Shown: in pieces, positions 8,269 to 15,710 of the stretch | Layout: every line of letters starts with the position of its first letter | How positions within the stretch are numbered: the stretch's first letter is position 1 | Origin: Bacillus_CJ salitolerans | GTDB taxonomy: Bacteria > Bacillota > Bacilli > Bacillales > SA4 | Assembly (NCBI RefSeq): GCF_042680805.1 | Contig: NZ_JBHUEM010000060.1 | Span: 1-64,000, forward strand | Direction of reading: 5' to 3' | DNA: 64,000 bases | Notes under the pieces: generated by a model | What the model saw: the letters and a program-made list of their open reading frames with translations, nothing else | The model's database searches: none | What the model was told of the DNA's origin: nothing | Translations under genes and position numbers: made by a program

Positions 8269-9132
8269 CTACACTAAATAAAAGATAAAACCAGATATAG
8301 TGGACATTGTAATGACTGATAGAATAAACGCTAGAACTAACTGTTTTCGGAATATGGACTTTAAAAGGATGACTTCTGGCAAGCTTGCTCCAGCAGAACT
8401 AATCATCATGGCCATAACAGGGCCAAGGGCCATACCTTTTAAAATCAGTATTTGAGAAATTGGGATCATACTAGAGAGTCTTATATATAGTGGGATTCCT
8501 ATAATGGCAGCAATTGGAATTAACCACCATGCATCATGCCCAAACCAGTTCGCGATAAATTCAGTCGGGACAAGTCCGTGAATAATGGCGCCTATTGCTG
8601 CACCAATTAACAAATAAGGATATACATTCTTCATAAGACTCCATGTTTCTTGCCAGGCAAACTTCCAATCAAACTTTTTAGTAGTGGAATTAAATCCAGT
8701 CATTACGACGTTTTTAACATATTTTTGAAAACCTAATTTGTCTAATGTAAAACCAATTATAACTGAGAGGACAGCAGTGATAACGGTATAGATCATCGTA
8801 ACCTTCCAGCCCATGACGACACCCATGATTGTCAAGATTGTTGGGTCTAGTACAGGAGATGCAAATAAGAATATCATGACAATTGGGAAAGGAATCTTAT
8901 TTTTTAACATATTAACGACAACCGGAATGGTAGAGCATGAGCAAAAAGGAGTGATAAAGGCAAAGAGTATTGCAGCTAGACTGGCGACAAATTGATTGTG
9001 CCCTGATAGCTTTTTTTCAAGCTTTTCATACGGAATATAGCCTTGCAGTAGACTGATTAAAAAAGAAATGACAACAAATAAAACCGTTAATTCAAGTGCA
9101 ATCCAGGTAAAGCTTTTAAGGACATCCATCAT
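8269..9132 (-). CDS. DUF318 / ArsP-type permease
   Basis: This is a polytopic membrane protein of 287 residues with about eight hydrophobic helices in two halves. The conserved cysteine motif FITPFCSCSTIPV (near residue 62) is the signature of the DUF318 (ArsP_1) permease family. Some members export trivalent organoarsenicals; others are uncharacterised. The gene follows a 56-residue Cys-tailed protein by 11 bp, with TAGGAGGAAGAAAT before its ATG, and both lie downstream of an ArsR-type regulator on the same strand. Metal or metalloid efflux is inferred from the family and context; the substrate is not shown. Confidence 0.88.
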   Translation of the reverse strand: MMDVLKSFTWIALELTVLFVVISFLISLLQGYIPYEKLEKKLSGHNQFVASLAAILFAFITPFCSCSTIPVVVNMLKNKIPFPIVMIFLFASPVLDPTILTIMGVVMGWKVTMIYTVITAVLSVIIGFTLDKLGFQKYVKNVVMTGFNSTTKKFDWKFAWQETWSLMKNVYPYLLIGAAIGAIIHGLVPTEFIANWFGHDAWWLIPIAAIIGIPLYIRLSSMIPISQILILKGMALGPVMAMMISSAGASLPEVILLKSIFRKQLVLAFILSVITMSTISGFIFYLV

Positions 9133-9143
9133 ATTTCTTCCTC

Positions 9144-9314
9144 CTACGATTCACATAGACATGTGCAGTACTCTTGTTTACGCTTAGGCGATTTTAAATT
9201 ATGAGGCTGATGATTACCTTGATGATTAAAAAACTTCCATGCATTCTTTGCATGCTTCTCGACTTCTTCCTGCTTTACTTTTACAATCATTAATTCCTGT
9301 TGATGAAAAAACAT
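9144..9314 (-). CDS. 56-residue Cys-tailed small protein in the ArsR-permease unit
   Basis: This short gene starts MFFHQQELMIVKVKQEEVEK and ends in CTCLCES. It has an excellent ribosome binding site (AAAAGGAGAGAGGATA before the ATG), is preceded by two operator-like palindromes and is followed 11 bp later by the permease. The N-terminal half looks helical and charged; there is no membrane segment. His (six residues) and the Cys-X-Cys-X-X... arrangement at the tail (three Cys in CTCLC) suggest binding of a thiophilic metal or metalloid. I do not recognise the family. A carrier or chaperone for the permease is my inference. Confidence 0.75.
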   Translation of the reverse strand: MFFHQQELMIVKVKQEEVEKHAKNAWKFFNHQGNHQPHNLKSPKRKQEYCTCLCES

Positions 9315-9331
9315 TATCCTCTCTCCTTTTA

Positions 9332-9369
9332 ATCAAAAATAGTTGATTTAATAATCAAAAAAAATTGAT
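9332..9369 (-). promoter_or_regulatory. Two ArsR-type operators before the small protein and permease
   Basis: Two 16-bp inverted repeats of the form ATCAA-N6-TTGAT: 9332-9347 (ATCAAAAATAGTTGAT) and 9354-9369 (ATCAAAAAAAATTGAT), centres 22 bp apart. They lie between the regulator stop (9390) and the small-protein start (9314). The same motif occurs twice in front of the regulator. Confidence 0.8.
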
Positions 9370-9389
9370 GAATAATATAGTTGAAGGAC

Positions 9390-9719
9390 CTAACAGCAGC
9401 TAGGTCGAAATAAACAGCATAATTCAGGTGATAGTATGTGGTTAACTTCTTTTTCATTAATTTCGTAGTAGCTCCAAGTACCTTTTGTTTCTTTTTTAAT
9501 GAGATTTGCATCTAATAAAACCTTGAGATGATAGGATAACTTAGATTGGGGCATATCAATTTTGCAGCAAAGATCATTGACACTAATTGGCCCATTACAA
9601 AGAAGATTTAAAATTTGTAAACGTTTTTGATCAGAAAGGGCTTTGAACCTACCTTCATAATGAGCAAAAGTTTTTTCTAATGAAACATCCGTAAGAGGTA
9701 TCATGTTGTTATTCGTCAT
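9390..9719 (-). CDS. ArsR/SmtB-family transcriptional repressor
   Basis: This 109-residue winged-helix protein has the ArsR core FKALSDQKRLQILNLLCNGPISVNDLCCKIDMPQSKLSYHLKVLLDANLI followed by the wing KETKGTWSYYEIN. Members repress efflux genes and leave DNA when metal or metalloid binds. Two cysteine clusters could sense the ligand: LCCKI in the recognition region (near residues 52-53) and the C-terminal ELCCLFRPSCC. The ATG has AAAGGTGG upstream. It heads the unit with the 56-residue protein and the DUF318 permease. Palindromes before it and before the small protein imply autoregulation and control of the pair. As(III)/Sb(III) or an organoarsenical is likely; a divalent metal is not excluded. 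Confidence 0.92.
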   Translation of the reverse strand: MTNNNMIPLTDVSLEKTFAHYEGRFKALSDQKRLQILNLLCNGPISVNDLCCKIDMPQSKLSYHLKVLLDANLIKKETKGTWSYYEINEKEVNHILSPELCCLFRPSCC

Positions 9720-9733
9720 TCGAAACCACCTTT

Positions 9734-9808
9734 ATCAATCTTTATTGATTAATTGTATTGTACTACCAACAATTACAAAATGCAACAGGTTAATCAAGAA
9801 AAGTTGAT
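9734..9808 (-). promoter_or_regulatory. Two ArsR-type operators before the regulator gene
   Basis: Palindromes 9734-9749 (ATCAATCTTTATTGAT) and 9793-9808 (ATCAAGAAAAGTTGAT), both 16 bp, sit 15 and 74 bp upstream of the regulator ATG. The outer ATCAA...TTGAT bases are identical to the downstream pair; only the central six differ. Confidence 0.8.
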
Positions 9809-9908
9809 TTTTTAATGTTTTGTAATTTTTACCATGATATAACTGTACCATTCTACCATATGTGGTAAAATTTGATATAATCCATTCTTGAAAGAAAGGA
9901 ACCTGTCA

Positions 9909-11711
9909 ATGAAAAATGTGAATTTCCTCAATTATTTAAATGATAAAGTTGATTTAATGCGAATCCTTGAAGCCATATCTGAGGGGTGCTATTTTTTAAA
10001 TGACCGCTGGGAATTTGAATATATTAATAAGAAAGCAGCACAAATTCTTGACAGGACGAGGGAGGCGCTCCTTGGACATTGTATTTGGGATATTCTGCCT
10101 AAGTTTAAGGATACAAAGGTATATAATCTATACTTCAAAGCATTTGAAGAACAACGTCCACAATTTTTTGGAACAAAAACGGTATGCTCTAAAAAAGTGA
10201 TTGAGGTAATGGTTTTTCCGTGTAAATACGGCATTGTGGTTGTGTTTTCAAATGATAATGATAAATTAGAACATGATAGACATGAACTGTTCAAGGAAAC
10301 ATTTAATAGATTAGAGTCTTTCTATAATCATAGTTCAGAAGGGATTGCCATTTTTGATTTAGAAGGAAGAGTTACGCATGCCAACAGTGCGTTTGAGAAA
10401 ATATTTGGCTATTCAGAACGTGAGGTGAAGGGCAAACGATTGCCTGTTACACCAGATTTTACAATGAAGGATGCTGAATTTCTACTTAATGAAACGATAA
10501 AAGGAAATTATATTAATGAGTACGTAACAATCAAACAACGAAAAGATCAGAAATACATTACGGTTAGTATTACAATGTCCCCAATTCGTGACAGCAATGA
10601 AGAAGTCTATGCAGTAGCGGGGATTGTAAGAGATATTACGCGTGAACGAGCGGTGCTGTCCCAGCTTGAGTCCTTTATCGACAATAATATGGATCCAATT
10701 ATGATATTTAATAATGAAGAAAAACTAGTTCGGGTAAACAAGGCACTTGAAAAAACATTTGGGTGGAGTTCGTCTGAATTACTTGGAACACTCGTAAACG
10801 ATTTGCCGTTTGTACCAGCGAATCGAAGGCACGAATTAGAGAGAAATAGGAAATCGATTCGGTTAAATAAAGGTGTAAAGGGTATGGAAACGATAAGGAT
10901 TAGGAAAGACGGTACTCCACTTCATGTTTTATTAACGACATTTCCTGTAAGAGATGAGTACGGTATGGGATGGGCAGTTATTTTAAGAGATATTACGGAG
11001 AAAAAGAGAGCAGAAGAGCTAATGGTTCATTCTGAAAAACTATCTATTGCAGGTCAATTAGCGGCAAGTATTGCCCACGAGATCCGAAACCCGATGACAT
11101 CTATAAAAGGGTTTATGCAGCTTATTGAATCAGGTGTTTATAAAAAAGAATATTTTTCGATCATATCTTCTGAATTTGAAAGAATCGAATCAATACTTAG
11201 TGAACTTTTACTACTAGCTAAGCCTCAAGTGTTGAAGTTGAAAAGAGAGAATGTTTACGTTATTTTAGATCAAGTTATCTCACTATTAATTGCTCAAGCA
11301 AATATGAATAATATTGAAATAATTACAACTTACGAGGCAGATGAGATGTTGATATCTTGTGAAGGGAATCAGCTAAAACAAGTGTTTATTAACGTGGTGA
11401 AAAATGCAATTGAAGCCATGCCAAATGGAGGACAATTAAGGATTGAGACGAAAAGAGAAGCTGAAAATCTTCATATCTATTTTATTGACCAAGGCTGTGG
11501 CATTCCAGAACATATCCTCTCACGATTAGGTGAACCGTTCTATACAACGAAGGAAAAAGGAACTGGCCTTGGTTTTATGATTAGCAAAAATATTATCGAA
11601 GAAAATCATCAAGGCTCGCTAAATGTTTATAGTAAAGAGAATGTAGGAACAACCATTGAGATTATGATCCCAGTGGAACCTTCAAATGTAAATAATGTCA
11701 TGATAAAGTGA
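9909..11711 (+). CDS. Soluble three-PAS histidine kinase, sporulation-kinase type
   Basis: The 600-residue cytoplasmic kinase has no membrane segment. It has PAS domains at about 20-115, 135-255 and 260-370, then HisKA with phosphoacceptor His390 (SIAHEIRNPMTSIKGF), then HATPase with NAIEAMPNGG, DQGCGIP and EKGTGLGF. This order resembles KinA-type orphan kinases that feed Spo0F, and no response regulator is adjacent; the sporulation link is inference. AAAGGAA precedes the ATG at 9909, whereas the upstream TTG has none. The last residues (NNVMIK) run into a family B repeat whose first bases supply the TGA stop, so the natural end may be altered. Sda, an inhibitor of such kinases, is encoded at 21.5 kb. 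Confidence 0.9.
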   Translation: MKNVNFLNYLNDKVDLMRILEAISEGCYFLNDRWEFEYINKKAAQILDRTREALLGHCIWDILPKFKDTKVYNLYFKAFEEQRPQFFGTKTVCSKKVIEVMVFPCKYGIVVVFSNDNDKLEHDRHELFKETFNRLESFYNHSSEGIAIFDLEGRVTHANSAFEKIFGYSEREVKGKRLPVTPDFTMKDAEFLLNETIKGNYINEYVTIKQRKDQKYITVSITMSPIRDSNEEVYAVAGIVRDITRERAVLSQLESFIDNNMDPIMIFNNEEKLVRVNKALEKTFGWSSSELLGTLVNDLPFVPANRRHELERNRKSIRLNKGVKGMETIRIRKDGTPLHVLLTTFPVRDEYGMGWAVILRDITEKKRAEELMVHSEKLSIAGQLAASIAHEIRNPMTSIKGFMQLIESGVYKKEYFSIISSEFERIESILSELLLLAKPQVLKLKRENVYVILDQVISLLIAQANMNNIEIITTYEADEMLISCEGNQLKQVFINVVKNAIEAMPNGGQLRIETKREAENLHIYFIDQGCGIPEHILSRLGEPFYTTKEKGTGLGFMISKNIIEENHQGSLNVYSKENVGTTIEIMIPVEPSNVNNVMIK

Positions 11712-11858
11712 AACTTCAATCAGTGGGGAGTTTCCTCATCCCCCACTGATTGTTAGTTGAACCAATCGGGTTCTTACTGGCGCTTATCCCCCACTTAAAC
11801 TTCTCGATTCATCTAAAGTTTTGAAGTGGGGGTCTTAGCGCCAGTTGGAACGGGATAA
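11707..11858 (+). repeat. Family B hairpin repeat, direct orientation (copy 1)
   Basis: Starts AGTGAAACTTCAATCAGTGG and ends CGGGATAA. It forms two hairpins: CAATCAGTGGGG / CCCCCACTGATTG near the left end, and a long one in which ACTGGCGCT...CCCCCACTTAAACTT pairs with the mirrored arm AAGTGGGGG...AGCGCCAGT. Compared with the full copies at 12454 and 59931 it lacks the middle module with GTTGCCACAGG. It overlaps the stop codon of the preceding kinase. Confidence 0.85.
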
Positions 11859-11897
11859 ATGCTACATAATGTCAAAGGTCACGGAAAGGGTGATGAT

Positions 11898-12443
11898 ATG
11901 ATTGGTTGGTTAATTATTGCTTGTGAGATTGGTTTTTGGATATTTGTGATCGCAGGATTAATGACTAGATATTTACTGAGAAAACCGAAAGCTGGAGCAT
12001 TTATTTTATGGGGAACACCTATAATTGATCTTTTACTCATTGTCGTGACAGTGATTGATCTGAAAAATGGAAGTGAGGCTACTTTTGTTCATGGACTGGC
12101 AGCCTATTATATAGGGATGACGATTGCATTTGGACATCGAATGATTAAATGGGCGGATCAGCGCTTTGCTCATAGATTTTTGCAGGTTCCTATTCAAACA
12201 GTTGAAAAGAGCCCTAGAGAGCATGCCAGAGCTGAGAGAAAAGGCTGGTATCGTCATGTATTAGGGTGGCTCATAGGTAATGGATTACTCTTAGGTATGA
12301 TTTGGGTTGTTGACAATCCTGCTAATATAAACGAACTTTTGAGTTTTATGCAGTTTTGGCTAATCGTACTATGTATTGATTTTCTATGGAGCTTTAGTTA
12401 CACGGTTTTTCCAAAAAAACAAGAAACCATTAATCGTCATTAA
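11898..12443 (+). CDS. Integral membrane protein of unknown function
   Basis: This 181-residue protein has about five hydrophobic helices (near residues 3-23, 35-52, 63-80, 121-140 and 150-168) joined by basic loops such as KWADQRFAHRFLQV and KSPREHARAERKGWYRH. I do not recognise a functional family; similar integral membrane proteins are common in Bacillus. I take the ATG at 11898, which follows AAAGGGTGATGAT; an in-frame ATG at 11859 begins exactly at the edge of the upstream repeat and has no binding site. The gene is bracketed by family B copies in opposite orientation, 39 bp before its start and 10 bp after its stop. Confidence 0.8.
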   Translation: MIGWLIIACEIGFWIFVIAGLMTRYLLRKPKAGAFILWGTPIIDLLLIVVTVIDLKNGSEATFVHGLAAYYIGMTIAFGHRMIKWADQRFAHRFLQVPIQTVEKSPREHARAERKGWYRHVLGWLIGNGLLLGMIWVVDNPANINELLSFMQFWLIVLCIDFLWSFSYTVFPKKQETINRH

Positions 12444-12453
12444 AGGAATAGTA

Positions 12454-12664
12454 TTTACCCCGTTCCAACTCGCGTTAAGACCCCCACTTCAAAACATTAG
12501 ATGATCGAAAAGTTTAAGTGGGATATGCGCCAGTAAGAACCCTGTATAGGAACACAGACTAAAGTCGCCACCTCCTGTGGCAACGTCTGTGAGACTACAG
12601 TGTAAGCGGGGCTAACAATCAGTGGGGGATTTAGGAAAACCCCCACTGATTGAAGTTTCACTTT
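12454..12664 (-). repeat. Family B hairpin repeat, inverted orientation (copy 2, full length)
   Basis: Read on the minus strand it runs from AGTGAAACTTCAATCAGTGG to GGAACGGGGTAA, about 211 bp. Between the end hairpins it has the module GTTGCCACAGGAGGTGGCGAC, broken here for brevity at GTTGCCACAGG / GGTGGCGAC, also present at 59931-60135. It is an inverted partner of copy 1; the terminal 20 or more bases of both are identical. Confidence 0.85.
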
Positions 12665-12758
12665 ACTGTTCACTTGGGAAATCCTTCTTGTCTTTTTATG
12701 AAGAGAATATGATACTCTTATTATGAATGTAAAAAACTTGAAATGAGTTGATACAAAC

Positions 12759-13667
12759 ATGCAAAAAAAGATTGTGTTGGCTGGAGGAACAGGGTTTATT
12801 GGGAAGTACTTTCAGAAGAAATTCCGTGATTTAGGATACGAGGTGGTCGTGGTCTCAAGGAATTCGTGTGATTATGTATGGGACGATACGAAAGGGATTA
12901 TCGAAGCCTTAGAACATTCTGAGCTGTTAATCAACCTAGCAGGTAGATCAGTTGATTGTCGTTATAATGAACGAAATAAAAAAGAAATAGTAACCTCAAG
13001 AACGGAAACAACAGAAATACTAGGGAAAGCCTTGAAAGCTTGTAAAAACCCACCGTCATTATGGATAAACTCAAGTACAGCTACTATATACAGGCATGCT
13101 GAAGATAGACCGATGACAGAGGAAAATGGCGAGATAGGAACTGGTTTCTCTGTTGAGGTGGCAAAAGCATGGGAACGTTCCTTTTTTCAATTTGATTTAC
13201 CAGAAACAAGACAGGTAGCTCTCAGAATTTCAATTGTATTAGGTGAATCTGGTGGTGTGATGACACCTTTTATAAATTTAGTAAAATATGGATTAGGTGG
13301 AGCACAAGGTCCAGGGAACCAGAAATTCAGCTGGATTCATATCGAGGATCTTTTTCGCTCTGTGCTTTTTATCCAAAACAATAAATCCTTAAGTGGGGTT
13401 TTTAATTGTGCCTCACCGAACCCCATTACAAACCGTGAATTAATGTCACAATTGCGTAAAGTAATGGGGGTAAGAGTCGGACTACCTTCCCCCAAATGGC
13501 TCCTTGAAGTAGGAGCAATCCTTATAAGGACTGAAACAGAGTTAATTCTAAAGAGTCGATGGGTTGTTCCAGAGCGTCTGCAACAGGAAGGGTTTCACTT
13601 TATTTATCCTACTATTGAGAGTGCATTAACTCAAATTTGGACTGAGAAAAAACAAAAACTCACTTAA
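12759..13667 (+). CDS. yfhF: TIGR01777-family epimerase / NAD-dependent oxidoreductase
   Basis: This 302-residue protein is an atypical short-chain dehydrogenase of the TIGR01777 family (B. subtilis YfhF, SulA-like). It has the N-terminal nucleotide motif GGTGFIGKYF, the NLAGRSVDCRYN segment typical of this family, INSSTATIY with the active-site Ser/Tyr region, and the C-terminal DUF1731 part from about residue 250 (GLPSPKWLLEVGAILIRTETELILKSRWVVPERL). The substrate of the family is not established. Translation starts at the ATG at 12759 after TTGAAATGAG; the binding site is weak. It is monocistronic, with family B copy 2 upstream and a terminator downstream. Confidence 0.9.
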   Translation: MQKKIVLAGGTGFIGKYFQKKFRDLGYEVVVVSRNSCDYVWDDTKGIIEALEHSELLINLAGRSVDCRYNERNKKEIVTSRTETTEILGKALKACKNPPSLWINSSTATIYRHAEDRPMTEENGEIGTGFSVEVAKAWERSFFQFDLPETRQVALRISIVLGESGGVMTPFINLVKYGLGGAQGPGNQKFSWIHIEDLFRSVLFIQNNKSLSGVFNCASPNPITNRELMSQLRKVMGVRVGLPSPKWLLEVGAILIRTETELILKSRWVVPERLQQEGFHFIYPTIESALTQIWTEKKQKLT

Positions 13668-13723
13668 CTATTTGCGGGAAAAAGATACAGCAAAAAACAA
13701 GGTAATGCTCATTTGTTAGAAAA

Positions 13724-13757
13724 AACGTAGAGGTAGTTAAACCTCTGCGTTTTTTTA
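13724..13757 (+). terminator. Terminator of the epimerase gene
   Basis: Stem AACGTAGAGGT / ACCTCTGCGTT (one G-T pair) followed by a seven-T run. Confidence 0.88.
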
Positions 13758-14134
13758 TTCTCCTTCATTCGTAAATGAAACAAGCTTCGTTAATTAATTG
13801 CTCGTTAGCATAAATTTTGCATCTTGAAATGCAGTGATTAATTCGATTGATTCCCTGACTTGGTTATATCAAATTTGTTAGAATGCTTGGATATGGAAAA
13901 AAGTATCAAATGTGTGTGCTTTTGTTTTAGAAAAAACGGAGCTCTGTGAATACGCTCCTTCCTTGTAAATATGCAAATTCTATAACATAAGTGTATAATT
14001 CTTGAACAAAGGGTGGTTTCGCTAGCAAAAGCCGCAATGATTCTTTTACATTACGCTTAAACAGGTTTTTTAAAGTTACGGAGATTGGGAAATCTGTTAA
14101 TAAGTAAGCAGAAAAGAAAATCAAGGGAGATTAC
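13758..14134. other. Intergenic region without a recognised gene
   Basis: These 377 bases between the epimerase terminator and truA hold no family A, B or C repeat and no hairpin of note. A 65-codon frame on the minus strand (13927-14124) has no ribosome binding site or recognisable domain, so I leave it out. The truA ribosome binding site (AAGGGAG) lies at the right end. Confidence 0.5.
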
Positions 14135-14875
14135 ATGATGAATAACTATAAACTAACGATACAGTACGACGGTGGACGCTATAAAGGCTGGCAGCGTCTA
14201 GGAAGTGGAGAAAATACAATTCAAGGAAAGATTGAAAATGTTCTTTCTGAGATGATAGGTAGGCCCATTGAAATCATTGGGTCAAGTCGAACGGATGCAG
14301 GTGTACATGCGTTGGAGCAAGTGGCGAATTTCAAAGTGAGTGAGAGCTTCTCTGAAAAGGAAGTCATGGATTACCTCAATCGGTATTTACCACAGGATAT
14401 CAGTGTGACGAATGTAGAAATGGTACATGACCGCTTCCATGCAAGGTACAATACAAAAGATAAAACCTACCTATACAAGCTTTGGAATCATCCATATCCA
14501 AATCCTTTTATGAGAAAATATAGTATGCATGTAGAGGAAAGACTCCAGATTGAAAAGATGAAAAAAGCTGCACAGTTCTTCCTTGGGGAGCATGATTTTA
14601 CCGCATATTCGAACGCCAAGTCGAAAAAGAAGTCGATGGTACGTGAAATTTATTCGCTTGAAATAAAAGAAAACGCTGGTTTTATTGAGATACGAATCAA
14701 GGGAAATGGCTTTCTTTACAATATGGTAAGAAAAATAGTAGGAACACTAATCGAGGTGGGATTAGGAGAGAAAGAAGCAAATCAAATTCCTTCGATTATC
14801 GAATCAAAGGAACGCGTTCAAACGGGGCTTTTAGCAGATGCGGAAGGGCTCTATCTTGAGAAAATTGAATTTTAA
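14135..14875 (+). CDS. truA: tRNA pseudouridine synthase A (second-copy type)
   Basis: The enzyme isomerises uridines 38-40 of the tRNA anticodon stem-loop. The 246 residues have the family start TIQYDGGRYKGWQR, the catalytic Asp54 in GSSRTDAGVHA, RFHARYNTKDKTYLYKL, and GNGFLYNMVRKIVGTLIEVG. The usual truA of Bacillus sits in the ribosomal protein cluster next to rplM; this one stands alone with a YwbE gene, which fits the second truA paralogue known in some Bacillus. That it is a paralogue is inferred from location, since the rest of the genome is not visible. AAGGGAGATTAC precedes two consecutive ATGs. Confidence 0.95.
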   Translation: MMNNYKLTIQYDGGRYKGWQRLGSGENTIQGKIENVLSEMIGRPIEIIGSSRTDAGVHALEQVANFKVSESFSEKEVMDYLNRYLPQDISVTNVEMVHDRFHARYNTKDKTYLYKLWNHPYPNPFMRKYSMHVEERLQIEKMKKAAQFFLGEHDFTAYSNAKSKKKSMVREIYSLEIKENAGFIEIRIKGNGFLYNMVRKIVGTLIEVGLGEKEANQIPSIIESKERVQTGLLADAEGLYLEKIEF

Positions 14876-14888
14876 GGAGTAGAAAGTC

Positions 14889-15083
14889 ATGGCTGGGACA
14901 AACAGAGAGAACATAACAGTAGGGCTAAAAGTTAAGGTTGTTCAAAAACAGGATCAACGAACAGGGAAGTTAACAGAAGGAATTGTAGCGCGGGTGCTAA
15001 CTAATTCTTCAAACCATCCGCATGGGATAAAAGTGATGTTAGAAAACGGAGTAGTCGGAAGGGTAAAGGAAATTTTGAGGTAA
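14889..15083 (+). CDS. ywbE: YwbE family small basic protein
   Basis: The 64 residues match the YwbE (DUF2196) family nearly throughout: R-x-NI-x-GLKVKVVQKQDQRTGKLTEGIVARVLTNSSNHPHGIKV. It is predicted to be a small all-beta, OB- or SH3-like protein with a conserved basic surface (QKQDQRTGKLTEG), which would suit nucleic acid binding, but no function is established. It follows truA by 13 bp with AAGGAGTAGAAAGTC before its ATG, so the two are cotranscribed. That neighbourhood is compatible with a role near RNA. It ends at a bidirectional terminator shared with the SET-domain gene. Confidence 0.93.
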   Translation: MAGTNRENITVGLKVKVVQKQDQRTGKLTEGIVARVLTNSSNHPHGIKVMLENGVVGRVKEILR

Positions 15084-15096
15084 AAGGATAATAAGA

Positions 15097-15127
15097 AGTA
15101 CTCCATATATATATGGAGTACTTTTTT
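15097..15127. terminator. Bidirectional terminator between ywbE and the SET gene
   Basis: Near-perfect palindrome AGTACTCCATAT / ATATGGAGTACT followed by TTTTTT on the plus strand; the minus-strand SET gene ends directly at its edge (15128). Confidence 0.88.
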
Positions 15128-15514
15128 CTATTCTTCTTCTTTGTTAAACCAAAGCGGGTCTTTATTATCTACTTCGCCATTGTAGTTAATGAGGATCTCT
15201 TCGCCTGCTTTTATATCTTTATATGCATAGTAGTCAAACGTATGATTATCAAAGTTAATTTCATAAATAGCATTCGGTTCATAAGAGTGATTAAACAACA
15301 TCCCATACCCTAAGAGAAGGGCGGTGTGATGGAGTCCATACTCAAATACGTAATCAGCTAACAACGTTTTCTCAATATGCTCGTGCTGTTCGTTAGGATA
15401 GGCTATAACTGGAGCTTCATGAATAAGCTCTCCTTTTTTAATATCGCATTTCGCAAATACTCCTCTATCAAATTCTCCATCAGTTAGTGGTGATTTCTTT
15501 ACTTCAATCATCAT
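15128..15514 (-). CDS. SET-domain protein (putative lysine methyltransferase)
   Basis: This compact SET domain of 128 residues starts with DRGVFAKCDIKKGELIHEAPVIAY (SAM-binding strand) and has the pseudoknot motifs LFNHSYEPNA (the NHS motif) and AGEEILINYNG (GEE-x-x-x-Y). SET enzymes transfer methyl groups from S-adenosylmethionine to protein lysines; bacterial targets are mostly unknown. It lacks the post-SET cysteines of eukaryotic members, as expected for this size. CAGGTGACAC precedes two consecutive ATGs. It converges on ywbE and is monocistronic. Confidence 0.9.
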   Translation of the reverse strand: MMIEVKKSPLTDGEFDRGVFAKCDIKKGELIHEAPVIAYPNEQHEHIEKTLLADYVFEYGLHHTALLLGYGMLFNHSYEPNAIYEINFDNHTFDYYAYKDIKAGEEILINYNGEVDNKDPLWFNKEEE

Positions 15515-15666
15515 ATTGTGTCACCTGCGCATTCTGTAATTTAGAAAGTATCCTTTAACTTTACCACCAATAAATCATAATAAGCTAGTCATACCCCTTA
15601 ATTTTTGTTATATATCATTATGTTCAAAAAAATAACTTGTTATAAATCCCATAGTATGTAAGATAT

Positions 15667-15705
15667 GTGGAAACTCTGGAGGCAAAATATCTCCAAAGAG
15701 TTTCC
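15667..15705 (-). terminator. Hairpin downstream of the class V enzyme gene
   Basis: GTGGAAACTCT / AGAGTTTCCAC arms with an inner GGAG / CTCC pairing, just after the stop of the gene ending at 15711 on the minus strand. No clear U-run follows. Confidence 0.55.
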
Positions 15706-15710
15706 ACCAA

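Noticed and set aside
13927..14124. 65-codon frame on the minus strand before truA
   Set aside because: No ribosome binding site, no recognisable domain, and it overlaps the truA leader.
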